Positions 24,608 through 37,285 of a stretch of DNA of 64,000 nucleotides are shown one piece after another. The notes under the pieces are model-generated. The model worked only from the letters and a program-made list of their open reading frames with translations. It was not told the origin of the DNA and ran no database searches. How positions within the stretch are numbered: position 1 is the stretch's first letter; each line of letters starts with the position of its first letter. Source of the DNA: Plectrocnemia conspersa (lineage: Eukaryota; Arthropoda; Insecta; Trichoptera; Polycentropodidae); the NCBI GenBank assembly GCA_009617715.1, contig VTFK01000479.1, positions 1-64,000 on the forward strand. Reading direction: 5' to 3'. Both the position numbers and the translations under genes were made by a program.

Positions 24608-24770
24608 GAATGATAAATTTATAGCACAATTGCACAATTGTTTGTTTACATCAAATTTATTTATATATCTTTCTGTTAAGTATACATAATATTCTGTAAA
24701 AGGTTTCACAAAAATATCAATATAAATTTATTTATTTAATTGTAAAGGGACTTTTGCCTCCTTCTTTTGA

Positions 24771-24968
24771 TCAGGTGTAAAATGCCGCAGATATCTTATA
24801 GAAATTATCGAGAAACTAAAATATCGTGTTACCACTGCGGAAATATTATCCATTGTATTATACATTGCGGCGGACTGTGCAAATGGAGATCGCCCAAGAC
24901 CAGAATGCATTCAATGTCTTAAAGAAAATTTTCATAGTGCTTATAATCTTAATTCAACATTAACTTAA
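24771..24968 (+). pseudogene. Coding-like segment 5 of an unidentified cluster
   Basis: An open frame of 65 codons from after a TGA at 24,768 to a TAA at 24,966-24,968. It is helix-rich: YLIEIIEKLKYRVTTAEILS, then a stretch with three cysteines (DCANGDRPRPECIQCLKE) and a polar tail. The paired cysteines in PECIQCL could bind metal or form disulphides, but this is only suggestive. Before the TGA, another frame reads GLLPPSFDQV, which hints at a frameshift. The cluster appears to end here; AT-rich sequence follows. A reverse-strand frame overlaps (24,728-24,910) and is judged the shadow. Confidence 0.4.
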
Positions 24969-27580
24969 GTAGATATTTCAATTATAATGAGTGTAAAACA
25001 ATTTCATAATAAAATGTATTAGATATAAATTATATGACTTAATTGACACAATGATTTAGTGTCACACGCAAAACGATTTTTGTGCATTTGAAATATAAAA
25101 TATTTTATGTTTTAAATCATTCATGTATACACCTTCTTAATATTAGTAAGCTGTATACATTAATGGTTAACTATAACCTTTTAGAAATACAAAGTTTTTA
25201 TTCACCATCAGATGAGAAAAAGTATGGTTAAATTCTATTAAAAAGGAATTGTAATGTATGTATGTAAATGTAACGTAAAAATAACTGAAATGAATATATG
25301 CAGCAGCTATACACATTTTCCTCATTACCATGATAAAATATTTACCAAAATTTATTAAAAATAAATTTAAAAAACATGTGTTTTATGAAAGACATTATCC
25401 AGAAATAATAAAAGACTTTCAACAGCTTTAGTTGAAATTAAATATATTCTAAATAAATATGTAACGATAAAATATTGCAAGCAGTAAAAATAAAGGCAGC
25501 AATGAGAATGAATACAAAATATTTTTCTGATTCAGAATTTTTTTACTACATTGGAAGAATATCATAGATAATTCCCAAGAGATTACTATAAGTTTTCTCC
25601 GAAAGAAAAGTTTCTGTAGATGAAATTTATACCAGATAAATCAACTATATTATTATACGTTAAGACATCCGATTAAATTTTTTAACCCTGAAATTTATGC
25701 CATTAAACAGAAATTCACTATACAATTTTTAATAATATATTTATTAGTCAGTTTACAATTACGTATTTAAAAGAAATTGATTTGTTTGTATAAAATATGT
25801 CAGTTCTACAATTACCAGCACCTTCTATAAGGTTTTGTTTGGATCTCTTGCAAAGCTGCGTGTGAGCGACTTTGCTCTACCAGTCGAGAGCGAGGTTGCA
25901 GGGAGCAGGGATCACAACACAATTATGTACGTACTTCTTTGCGTTTTTTTTACTAAGAACTGGCCCTGGATGTTTAATTTTATTTTATTCATATTTTGCT
26001 TAAAGCTAATCACACGCAACCAATTGTATAATATATACATATTATATGTATGTGTGTACTTACATGCATATGTACATCACATATCAGGGACGTGTCGCCT
26101 AAATGGAAAATTAATAATGCCATGTAGTGATTTGCATGCATGCAGCGCTAAATGCAGTACGAAACACTGCGAATTTGCACCTTGTTTCAAATTCATGATC
26201 TAATCAAATCGGTAGCAGCAGCGCACCATGTTGCATATAGGTGCATATAAGAGAAGTAAAGTTATTAAAATAGTATATGGTCTTAGAAAAATATTTTTAA
26301 GAAACATAAATTATAGCTCACTTTTTAAGACGAAATGAAAGTTTCGTTGCAAATTAATATTAATCCTAGTGTCATGAACATAAACATAGAAAATTTTTTG
26401 AATAGAATCCGTTTCAAAAAATATCTATGGTGATAGCTTGATATTTTTAATAAAAATATTTAAAGGATACTGGACTGGCAATAAAAATATATTTCAGCAG
26501 CACGGTAGGCTTCGCTTCATAAGATTCCCATATCGTCTGGACGAAGTACCGTTACACGAAATAGCATGCTTTATCTCTTTCTTCGTTGCGTGCGACACCC
26601 CTCCCATTTTTATTTCTAGGGGATCGGCGTCAGTTTTATATTGTTAAATGAATAAATTTGATTAACCTACAATACCACTAACTTCATTCCATAATTTTGC
26701 TACTTATGTATCTAATTTTTTTAATTTTGCGCAGAATTTGAACGATCTTTTAAATAAATATAATTAATATAGTAATTATTAAATGTTTTCCTACTATTTG
26801 TGTTCTTGCTTTGTTTCCAAAAGCAATAAATATTTGTATTTATTATAAGAAAAGAGCATTATTATATAATAAAAATAAAATGGTGAATATTTCTTTAGAA
26901 GCATAAAGGGTAAAAAGTTTTGAATGTATGGTTTGAGAGGCAAATAGTAGTGGATTCTAATTAGAATGTAACGGTAAACCGTCGAGCTTGATAGGGAATC
27001 TCATGATGCGCACGGTAGACACTAGGATCTCTTAAATAAGAAAAAAAACTCCTGCATACCTAAAGCTATTTCCCTTGAGCCTCAGCAATTGTAGTTGTAG
27101 AGTTATAATGTCTCATCACAAATTAAGATATTAAGTCAAAAATACTAAATATAATATGATAAAAGGTATTTTTTATAATATAAAATCATGTATTTTTTAA
27201 TTCTAATTCATTGTTTGTCGTTGTCATTGTTTTTTTTTCTAAAGTTTGATTTAAAACATTATAATGATAATAAAATGTATCTAATTTTAAAATTTTACTA
27301 TGTTCACTAAATTACGTACCGCCTACTTTAATTTATTTGAAGATTCTATCCCTGTTTTCGCAGTTTGCGAGATTTATAGCGGTGTTTCATTCAGACTATC
27401 GTTTTTGCATGAAGTACGTACTATTTCAGTGTGTTTGTATATCTTTAATGAATGTACAAATCACAGGTATTTAACATTAAATATATCTTTTTTGAATCCA
27501 ATGAGATTTTAAATTGCGTTATTAGATATTTTTACAAGTTACAAAATTTACACAACTTTCCGGTTTCAATTGTGGCTTCC
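24969..27580. other. AT-rich DNA without recognisable genes
   Basis: Small GC-richer patches occur at 25,830-25,920 and 26,490-26,640. Frames crossing them have no recognisable motif, and neither patch repeats elsewhere in the window. Confidence 0.5.
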
Positions 27581-27920
27581 GCGTATCCATTTCTTTCACG
27601 ATTACCACGACAATTGGTAGGAAAACCATCTCGGTTATCGTTTCGAACCCGGTTTAGAATTAAAGCTTGGGCTTTCGCCGAAAATCTAGTTAAGCCGCGG
27701 AGTGTTCGCGGAGGCGTAGTGAATACGAATCGCAGTCCGTACCAGCACCTACAGAGGGATCGCGTGCCACCGTTCCGCGCGGCTGGATTGCGTAGGCGGA
27801 TGGAGACATCAACACCGCGAGAGAGACAAAACTTTCTTGTTCGGAAGTGTGTTAAAGTTGGCGGAGGTTTTAGGGATCAACTTTGTCTCGAGTCAAAAGT
27901 TAAAGTGGATCATTAGTTGA
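27581..27920. other. GC-rich unique island
   Basis: This is one of the most GC- and CpG-rich stretches in the window, for example GTTCGCGGAGGCGTAG near 27,705 and CCACCGTTCCGCGCGGC near 27,768. A + strand frame of 154 codons (27,452-27,916) runs through it. The frame starts in AT-rich DNA, is arginine-rich because of the CpG content, and shows no domain. I treat it as an open frame by composition, though an exon cannot be excluded. Confidence 0.3.
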
Positions 27921-30035
27921 CAAACATGAAGGACGTTAGCGAGCTCGATGACGTATTATACTGTGCAAAGATAGCAAACCTTTTTTCACTCATATATCAA
28001 ATCTTTAAAAATAAAACATACAGCTTAATATTAATGTGTAGGTATTCAATTACAATATTTACAGTTGATGAAACTAATTCAAAGTGAGGATGTAAAACTT
28101 TTAAATTTGATTATGATCATTTAATAGGGGTTCGTAATATTTTTTAAGATTACAATCTATTGCAGACAGATAGACGTTACGATTTTATTATATTAATTAA
28201 AAAATCGGTCTGTTTGCTTAAACTATTGTCCTGGTGTTTTAATTAACACCGTCAAATGTGATTAATTGTGTTGTTAATTGTGTATGCGTGGGAGCATGGT
28301 GTGGGCTCTATTTGAAAAGAATTTGGCTTTCATGAAATTGGAATAAAGCAAAAGGTTTAAAATTTAAATAGAATGTATACGTGCATGTGGTTGCGTATTA
28401 AAAAACATACAGCTGCGGTTTCCAAAGTCGTGGGTCGCGTGTTGCAAAACATTTCCAAAATATGAGAAAAATAATTTTAGATAAAAGAAGTGCTTTTAAA
28501 TTAATATTATCCCATGATTTGTTAATGGCATATATAATATGTGTATATGAAAATAATTTTATACTATAGTTCAAAAGCCTATATATTTGGTATGATTTTT
28601 AAAGTATAGCACTTTTTCAATGTGCCCGTTCCATTTTAAAAATAAATATCACAAAAGTTTAAAGTTAATATCTTGTGAAACTGTAAATTGTGTTTTCTTT
28701 TCACAGTTTGTCAAAAGATTTATTGAATGTTTTCCATCTACTATCAAAGTTTAGCGGTAAAGTTAACATAACACTATACAGGTAAATGTGTCAAGCGGAG
28801 CTAGACAATATATTTCACTGTTGGTTAAGTTTAGATATAATAGTTGCCTAAACTGATGTACCACCGAAAATACGAAATAAAATATATTTTTATCTGCGTT
28901 AATTAAAAAAATTATAATTACGATAAAATAGCCACTAAAATTATTTAAAAAATATGATATTGATCGTGCTAGCTCAAGTAGTGCATTATTAGATTATTTT
29001 AATATATAATATGCACGACCTAACTTGACTTCATTGGATCATGAGGATTTTTATGCGTGAGATTAGGAAAATCTAGCTGAACATAATCTGTGATAATCGA
29101 TCGGGTTTATAATTATATAATGATCATAAATTATTACAATAACCTACATTAATATCTCAGTTTGGATCTTTCGATCCATAGTGAAACTTAAGGTTTTTTT
29201 AGTATATGTGTACGTTGCACGTTCTTAATTTGAACGGTTATTTTTTATTTGCTATATAACATAAAGTTTATAAGTAGCAATTAGGGATTCTAAATCACAA
29301 TGATTTCTAGAATCCAGAAAATTTTTATTTAAATAAATAAATCTTATTAACTTCTGGGATTCCATATTTTTATATACATATATATTTGTACATCTCAGAA
29401 TGTGTTACGCTATTTAGGAATGTAATAGATTATTTACTATTTATTGTTTATATGTAAATTAAAATTTATTATTATATATTGGAAAATTTTAATCTTGCCT
29501 TTATATTTAATATTTGGCGCAAAGTAAAATTTCCATCGTTGTCGATCGTTTCAGACGGAAACCGGATTTATAATGTTTAAGTTGTTTTTATGCGAAGATA
29601 TTAGGTTAAAAGGAATGAAGTTGGAATGCTATTTACATTTCTCCCGCGGGAGAATTGTGCATAATAATAATTGAGTTATTACGCTGGCCGACCACTGTAT
29701 TACATTTTCATTTACCAAATTATTCTCATTGTGTGACTAATTAAACCTCAAAGTTTTCATAAACTGAAATGATAGCTAATTTTATCATGAAAACAAGTAC
29801 AAGATAATTAATAATATACATAGAAAAAGCATTCAACATTGTTTGATTTAATAAATAAATAATTGAAATATAAAGCCCTTGACTATCTTATACACATATT
29901 ACATTTATACCTGTGGTGTAAAAGCTATGTTGTTACACTAAATATAATAATAAAAGCTATCAAAACTAGTTCTTACGGTCTTAAGCCATTTGCAATTAAG
30001 CTATAAACATTTTTATATTATAAGAAAACTTCATA
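27921..30035. other. AT-rich DNA; possible hAT-like end near 28,411
   Basis: No genes recognised. At about 28,411-28,450 the text GCGGTTTCCAAAGTCGTGGG resembles a hAT-type terminus followed by GGTCGCG, but no partner end or target duplication was found. Confidence 0.4.
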
Positions 30036-30215
30036 ACATGGAGGGCGAGTGTCAAATATCTGGGTATACATCTGGACTCAAAGCTTAAATTCATTAATTT
30101 GTCACGAAATTCAGGTCCAAAAAGCTTGCAGCTATTGCGGCTTTAAAACCAATAGCAAAAAAAGCGCGTTACCAAAAAAATATAAACTTATGTTTGACGA
30201 ATTAGAACGGTAATA
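30036..30215 (+). pseudogene. LINE reverse-transcriptase fragment (LINE-F)
   Basis: The + strand reads ASVKYLGIHLDSKLKF (from about 30,045), the conserved block K-Y-L-G-(V/I)-x-L-D-x-K-L-x-F that follows the fingers-palm domain in Jockey/CR1-type LINEs. After a frameshift, AAIAALKPIAKKARYQK follows, which matches the next block, where the thumb leads into the C-terminal region. Only about 60 residues survive, with at least one frameshift and a stop. Dead fragment. Confidence 0.75.
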
Positions 30216-30839
30216 ACATGCGCATTTTTTAAGAAAATAGTTTATATAAAAAATTGTAATTTATCAGTAAAATATAACAGTTTTTTAGGTTATTGTTAAA
30301 GCTATGCCTCAAAAATTGCATTACGTTAAACGGCAGAAAACATTTGTTATGGACATTATTATGTATTTATTTTTTGTTATTTTTCTAAAGGTAAAAAATA
30401 GAGAAATATCGTACTGTGCCATAAATTTCCTTGTTTTTTCCCTCATAAAATATAAATATTTATAAAATAGGTAAGGGGCTAATTTTTTAGCTTGTATTGT
30501 GCGATGGTTGATACATGAAATCTTTGTAAACAATTTGAATGAGCAATATATAAAATAATTATTCGATAAAACGAATCGCTTGTTCATTACTGTTGGACAG
30601 ATTATGTAGGTGCGTAGGTTATGAATAACTCTCAGCAACGAATCCTATTCCGAAGTAAAATCCAAAGATTTACATTACTTAAATGCATATAAAAATCATT
30701 TTATGGAACAAAGTATTAATTTAAATGCACAAATATCTTATAATAATATCCTGTTAAATCACCCGCATTTTTTTTAATGGCAAGAAATTCATTTTTTTGG
30801 AGAATTTATCATTCATATTGACAAAAAACATCTCCATTT
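30216..30839. other. AT-rich DNA without recognisable genes
   Basis: A 105-codon frame on the minus strand (30,321-30,638) is lysine/phenylalanine/tyrosine-rich in line with base composition and shows no motif. Confidence 0.5.
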
Positions 30840-31155
30840 AGATTTTTCTCGCACGTGTATTTGCGCGGATTTATCCACGATATTTGCGGATGCAGCAGCT
30901 GGTGAGTAATGAAGCTAATCCATATTAAATGCACTCACAGGAGCTCTTACAGACCAAAGCAGATGGCGGCACTAATGCAACTGGCTAGTTTGCCATATAG
31001 CCATGACTTATGGCTCCCGCCCGGCCGCCAGCGTGGCGATTCATTGAGCAAATTTTCCTATAGCCATAAACATTTTTCCGATATTCAACGCGACTGGAGC
31101 TTTCGTTGAAACGTTAGCTACCGTTCTATGGAATTGCTAGCAAACAGTAGGTAGT
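30840..31155. other. GC-richer unique island
   Basis: Non-repetitive, with CpG-containing blocks such as CCCGCCCGGCCGCCAGCGTGG near 31,016. No protein motif seen in any frame. Candidate regulatory DNA. Confidence 0.3.
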
Positions 31156-31250
31156 GCCTCTACTATAGGTAGAGGCGGCGTCAATACTTATGAAAGCTCT
31201 GAGTTCGAGTCCCGTGGGGGGTCGTTGTGGTAATTTGCGACGTCGTTTGT
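31156..31250 (+). repeat. Possible tRNA-derived SINE head with B-box
   Basis: GAGTTCGAGTCCC at 31,201-31,213 is a very good Pol III B-box / T-loop match. A perfect hairpin GCCTCTAC-TATAG-GTAGAGGC lies at 31,156-31,176. The 3' side GTGGGGGGTCG has no complementary 5' acceptor strand, so this is not a tRNA gene. It may be the head of a second SINE family or an unrelated T-loop-like sequence. It does not resemble the SINE at 13.8 and 57.9 kb outside the B-box. Confidence 0.35.
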
Positions 31251-32410
31251 TCTGGATAAATATATAAAACGTAATCTATTTTATGTATAATAATTATAAT
31301 AAATATCTGGAAATATTGCGGTTCTAATCATGTTTTTTTCATAAGAGCAATGTATCATTTTTTTAGCTTATTAATATTTGATTTGGTACTTATTTTTTAA
31401 TTAGTGCGAGACTAGTCATTTTAATCATAAGTTTTTGTGATAGTCTAGAATGAACTTCCTAACAATGAAACCAATTGTTTATATTATTTTAAAGCTTTTC
31501 TCACTGTTAAACTAACTGTTAATACAAGTAAAATATACGTATTATATTAATTAGGTTTAGATAACATAAAATAAATGTATATATATATATTTTAAATATA
31601 TGTGAGAACTGTACACCTAATAAAAAACGCTATAAATTATATTGATATACGCGTTTATTATTTTTGCGGTCAAAATTCGTTAAATTTATGGCAAAAAGTT
31701 GTTTGCAAAAACAAGATCGGTCATTAATTTCTGCGGCTGCGTTTACGTTCGAACAAATTTCAATATGATCAATGATCTCTCTCTCTCTCTCCCTCTGGCA
31801 TTTCAAGAGAGATACACTATCCATTATATGCGTATTTTATTATCCAACTATTATTTAATAAATTTATATTTAAAATTAATTTACCAATTATCACTTTAGT
31901 TTAGCAAATAATTATAAATGAAAAATATAATTTCAGCTAGAGTTACCTAAAATAAAAATATGTTTAATATTTATTGTCCATTTAATTTAAAAAAGTGTAA
32001 GCTTAAAAGTGCTAATACGTATTTGTAATATTGTAATAAAATATTAACTACTTATTAAATGAAGTCCTAGATTTTTTTATTACCATTTCTTTTGAAAAGC
32101 AATGTTTTTAAATTTAAAGTTTAATTTCTAAGAAAAGCAAATCCGTTTACTGATAATAAATTGATTAAAACTTGTATTGAAAGCTTATCTGAAATAATTT
32201 GTCTTAGAAACAAATACTTATTCCATAGCTTTGGATGAAACCAATGAAATAAGTATATTATTAAATAAATTAATAAGTAAGTAAATTTGATATTTGTCAA
32301 TAAGTAATTGACAACGAATTTGATATTACTGAATAAATGAGTTTCCTAGTTTTACTAAAGGAATTTTTTTAAACATATTTGTATGAAACAGAATAAGCAG
32401 CATTAGCAAG
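31251..32410. other. AT-rich DNA with a CT microsatellite
   Basis: Holds an uninterrupted CT/TC run at about 31,773-31,792 and a short TA run at 31,579-31,590. Otherwise no gene or element is recognised. Confidence 0.6.
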
Positions 32411-32670
32411 AGACAAGTTGCCTGCAAATTTGCAGATATAATTATAGATTTAAAATCAGATACGTAATTTCAACAATTATTTACTTAAGTGTCTTCATTA
32501 GATTACATAAGTTTATAACTGCAATGAAAAATACCCTGCACTCTATTTACAGGATATTTTTCATAAAGTTATACGTATATAATCTAATGAAAAATCTTAA
32601 ATACATACTTCTTAAAATTAGATATCTGATTTTAAATCTATAATTATATCTGAAAATTCGCAACGTGTCA
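32411..32670. mobile_element. 260-bp foldback (long-palindrome) MITE
   Basis: The two halves are inverted copies of each other. A perfect 30-bp stretch, CAGATATAATTATAG... (32,433-32,462), pairs with 32,623-32,652. Outside it, GACAAGTTGC (32,412) pairs with GCAACGTGTC (ending 32,669). Inside it, TTCATTAGATTA and ATGAAAAATANCCTG are matched by their complements, down to a loop near 32,540. The whole unit would fold as one imperfect hairpin. No coding capacity. No clear target duplication was found, so the superfamily is unknown. Confidence 0.8.
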
Positions 32671-33039
32671 ATGTCAATTAAGAATATAGTAGCAAATATA
32701 CTGGAAGATACGCATAATTTAACTTTAAGTAAAGATATTTACAATTCATTCTAGCAACATTCTAGTTTTAATCTTTGAATTTGGATAATAGTTACGCAGT
32801 TATTCAATCTACGGCAAAAATGTCTGAGAGAGTTTTGTTTTAATTATCGTTGATATATAAATAATATATGTATATATAAAATATTTATTAAACTTTTACG
32901 ACTGACATAAATAATTGTAATAGTAATAAATTATATACTGCACATAAATAAATAAAAATATATGTATGTAAAAGTACACATATAATATGTTTAAAAAATA
33001 TTTGAAGAAAATGTTAAAAATAGTAATTAAATAATATCG
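32671..33039. other. AT-rich DNA without recognisable genes
   Basis: A/T-rich with TATA-type runs; nothing recognised. Confidence 0.55.
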
Positions 33040-33640
33040 CGTTGGAATTAACTCTGTCTGTTCGACCGAGAGGCACATACTAGCTAGTCGTTAAATTTTC
33101 TACCGCTCGCTCTCTATTTTTAAAATTATTACTGTAAAGACTTTAATTGGGGTGATATTTCATCGCTGGCAGGGAAATACATTTCCTGAGGGAAGGTAAT
33201 TTAGTACTGGGGAGGCGTAGTCTGAGGTCGAAGGCAGGTGTATGCGAAAAGGCCGACTTATCTCTCCGTACTATTACTTTACGAATTGGATTTTTTTCAT
33301 GTCAAGCTGCATAGGTATATTTACTACACATACATGTTTAAAAATACACAATTAAAAAAAATCTGAATGACTTCTTTGTCAGATTGTCCGAGCTATTTTT
33401 TGCTAAACAGAAGCGACAACCTCGCTTGCTAGCCTCCATAAATTGTTATAACGTGCGAGTATGTAGAAAAAAAATACATACAAATTTACGTCAACAGCGT
33501 CGCTTTTATTGTTTTTGTATTTTTCACCGTCGAAAATTTTCCGCGCCGCCACTGCACGGAATCAATGGCGAAACAAATCATTCCGAAGCGAGACTTTTCC
33601 CGCCGGGCGTCGCTAACGTGTTGGTATAAATTGCAAATGA
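33040..33640. other. Two GC-richer unique islands
   Basis: Segments at about 33,050-33,260 and 33,390-33,640 are GC-richer than the flanks, with CpG-containing words such as TTTTCCGCGCCGCCACTG. An 81-codon + strand frame (33,384-33,629) follows the second island but shows no motif. Candidate conserved non-coding DNA. Confidence 0.3.
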
Positions 33641-34720
33641 TTAATGAAAAATGTTTTAAAAAAACGCCATAGGGCGGGTGTCATGTATAAAATGAGTATG
33701 CTCAAATAATATCAAAGATTTTAAATCCTATACAAGCTCGTATTCTTAAGTTCTAATAGTAGGTTAAATCTCAAGTATTTACGCTGTGAAAATGTCTTTT
33801 TTTAAGCCATAGTTCTGGATCAAATTTTGACAATTGGAGTGAAGGGATTGTTTGACTGCCAAATTATGGACTTCGAAAATGTCTGCCTGAAGGTTAAGGC
33901 TCAAACTTAATCGTCGGTGTTGATTTAGTGACCTCTGCTGGTTGTGGACTCAAAGTCTGTTCTGATCTAAGGCAAAGTTCTGTAAACTGTGTCTTTGATA
34001 GAATAAAAAAACTGCATCTATTTCTCCTCATGTCGTTAAAGGAGTCACTTTAATTGGACGTCAATGAAAAAATTACGTTTATTCCGTTACTTATTAAGAC
34101 AATTGAAATACGTTAAGTGAGATTGCGTAAATGCTTTTTTTCTACTATAGCATTTTACGTAATAGATATAAATATATTTTTAGAAAGACTTATCATATGA
34201 TATTTATCGTTTACCCCTCATTATTCGCATCTTAAAAAATTGCGCCGCAAAAATGCTACCATAAATGAAAATTATTTTAAATCAAATTTAGTAAGCACAC
34301 CTAGCTTGATTGCCGCTTGCCCGGAATATTTTTGTACTAGGTCTAATTTAATTGGCAGACTTCTGGCCAGCAACAGCGACGACAGAAAACGTTTGGTTGT
34401 TTCATATTCGAACAAGGACCGACCGGAGAGAGTTCGCTTATTTTACCGACAAACATTCCGCAGTGTGTAGCCGGCAGAAGAAAATTAGATTTGACGCAAA
34501 GGTGCACACGGGCGTTTTCCTGGCAAATTGAGAGCCTCCTTGCTTTGGAGCAAGTAAATATATGAATAAGCTACAAACAGACAGACAGATACATACATGT
34601 CCAGGATTTGTTTATTTGTTAACGGTGACACGGGTAGCCATTTCGTATAGTATTCGCGCTACCTCAACGCGTTTCGCGAAATAGGACGTAGCGAACCATA
34701 AAACTAATAATTTGAAGTCG
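33641..34720. other. Mixed DNA with a GC-richer patch at 34,290-34,720
   Basis: The first half is AT-rich. The patch contains CCGACCGGAGAGAG and GCGCTACCTCAACGCG-like blocks. A 76-codon frame crossing it shows no domain. No element ends were found. Confidence 0.4.
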
Positions 34721-37139
34721 AGTTAAAATTTTTAACCTAGTATAATTTTAGCGTGAAGAATAAAATTAAATACATATGAAATGATTACATCATTTCATGA
34801 AAATAAGCATTTATTTTCAAAACTTCGAGTCAATACAGTAGTTATATTATTTAATTTATAATTTAAACCATAGAAATAGTTATTTGGATTCAAGTTAAAA
34901 AAATTACATTGGCATTTTTTTGCTTTAGAAAAAATTAAATATCTATAAAATTGCGTAGCTAATAAATCATTATATTATTTTATGCTTTTATATTAAAATT
35001 TGTGTTAAAAAATATTTTAACTTTTGATTTAGTTTATAAAATAAAATAAATTAGTTATTTTATAAATTTATTTAAATTTAAAAAGAGATATATAAATATA
35101 TAATATTTAAGATACATTAAATTTTTGTATAAAATATTATTGTTAATCTATTCTAAATCCCTTTTTGAAAATTAGGTACGTTGCTCATTATAAATAATAC
35201 TGGAAGGCTCTCAAATTTTCATGTGCAGTGTTGCTGTAGCAACGAATGCGTATTGATTTTTTAAATATATATTGAGCAATGACCATAGATGGACTGGCAA
35301 TACAAAAATCAGTTAAAAGTCGAAAACAAAAAGAGTTATGGTTACATAATATATAATTTACCTAGTTATCTGAGGTAAATTAAATATGATATATAATTTA
35401 TCTCAGCTTTTGAAGTAATGTTTAGCGAGTTACAACTTTCTGCAAGAACTTTTAGGAGCGAACGTACACCTTACGCTCCTAAAATATCCCATTATAAAGG
35501 TACTTCAAAATCTATCAAAGTATAATCAGTATTTAGTTATTCGGGGATTCAGGAATACTGCAAAATAAAGAGTCATTAAGCACACAAATAACTAATAAAT
35601 CGTCAAAATGAAATGCGTTCCTAATAAAAAAGCCGAGAATTTTGGTAAGAATTTTGGTATTTGATAGTAACTGAGTTAAATCATCTGAGCAATCGAGGTC
35701 TTTTATAAATAATAACTTTTATAAATAATAAATAATAATTAAGGGGATGGGAAATTCCGAAGTATGTTATAAAAATAGTGTTATATTTAATTTATAAGTA
35801 AATTAAAGATAGATGTTTGGAGGAGATAAAACTCGATATTAGAATGATTTATTAGGTCAAAAGCTGGAGGATAAAATTAGTTTTAATGAAAAGAAAATAA
35901 CGAAAGCTTATATTGATAATCGGATAATTATTTGCGATTAAATAAGTTTTAGTTTAATGTTTAAGAGCTTAAAATGAAAATTAATGAAAGTAGAAACATA
36001 GCGCTCACAACTTTGCCATCTTATTTATTCAGATTTTACCACTTAGATAACTTGGATTTACTAATTAATTTCATTAGGCGTAAAACATTATAAGACTATT
36101 TGTATCGGATAAAAAAATCCTTTGACTGTGATTTATTTATTAATTATAAAACTATCAATATTTACGCTGAAGAATTTTTATTAAAGTCAATAAAAGCATA
36201 CATTTATTCATATACATAATTTATCAAAACATATACACATTGAAAATCTTTGCATCTAGAATATACGTAATACAATTCTAGGATTTACGTATTAACTTAT
36301 ACTGGGAATTCGTGTCATGGGTAAAAGAATTTACTGAAGGATAAAATAAACTATGACACTGCATCGAACGTATGGAACTTAAATAGGAACGAATAGAATC
36401 GCTGAACCAAGAAGGGAATTCACAGAATTCATATTAGAATTTACTAAAGAGAAAAGGCGAGAAAATCGCGTTCGGTATTGTCAAAAAAGTTGGGAGAAAA
36501 ACATTCGATTCGAATGATTGGTAGCAATGTCAATTGGCTTTGATTAAAGTTTAAAATATTGATGTTAATTAATACACGATTACAACTTCATAAAAAGTTT
36601 TTCAATGTAGAATATTGAGACAGTTGCAGAACAATGCGACAAATTTTCAAAATAAGGGGATAAAATTTATTTGGTTCTAGTTGTAAGCTGCAAAATTTAT
36701 TTAGTATTTTTAAACATATATTTTAACAGTTTTATAAGGGTAATTATTCTTTCGTGGTTACATTTTTTATAAGTCTATTTAATCATTATTTGTAAAAATA
36801 ACAATATTGCTATTAAATAACTTAAAATGATTTTGAAATCAGAAGATAATTTTTCATTCAAAAATATTTTAATAAAGAAAAACTATGTGTCACAAATAAC
36901 CACAAATAAATTAATAACAATTTTTTTTATGATTAACCTTTTTTAAGCTAAAAAAATATTTTTAATGTAGAGCCTAACATAAAAAATGCTATTAAAGATT
37001 ATTTTGTATTTTGCCTAAGAAAAAGTGTTAAATACAATTTCGATTTTTTTTCTAAATAAAGCATATATGTAAACATACATAACCTATTTTATAATTTTTT
37101 TATTATATAGTAATATGATGAAGCGTTTCGTTATTATGT
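34721..37139. other. AT-rich DNA without recognisable genes
   Basis: Very A/T-rich, with two hairpins described separately. No transposase, RT or RNA gene signature on either strand. Confidence 0.5.
35355..35484. repeat. Two adjacent perfect-arm hairpins
   Basis: AATTTACC (35,355-35,362) pairs with GGTAAATT (35,374-35,381). TTTTAGGAGCG (35,450-35,460) pairs with CGCTCCTAAAA (35,474-35,484) across 13 bases. Both stems are free of mismatches. They may belong to one decayed foldback element or be chance in AT-rich DNA; the second, GC-containing stem is less likely to be chance. Confidence 0.5.
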
Positions 37140-37285
37140 TTAAAAGAGTTTCGCCTGAAATTTTCAATGAATGTGTCTCTTACGAGTCCCTCCGCGTATA
37201 TGAAAATATCGTGCCACTTGGCATTTGCTGTGTCAAGTGAGAAAGAATCGTATATTTTCTGTGTAAAATGCGACACGGAGAAAGG

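Noticed and set aside
24728..24910. Minus-strand 60-codon frame at the end of the unknown cluster
   Set aside because: The + strand frame is longer, matches the direction of the other segments and has better protein character.
27452..27916. 154-codon + strand frame, one of the longest frames in the window
   Set aside because: It starts in AT-rich DNA, its arginine content follows the CpG-rich island, and no domain or repeat is visible. Listed only as an island.
31773..31797. CT microsatellite as a possible promoter (GAGA-type) element
   Set aside because: A simple repeat with no core promoter motif or coding sequence nearby.
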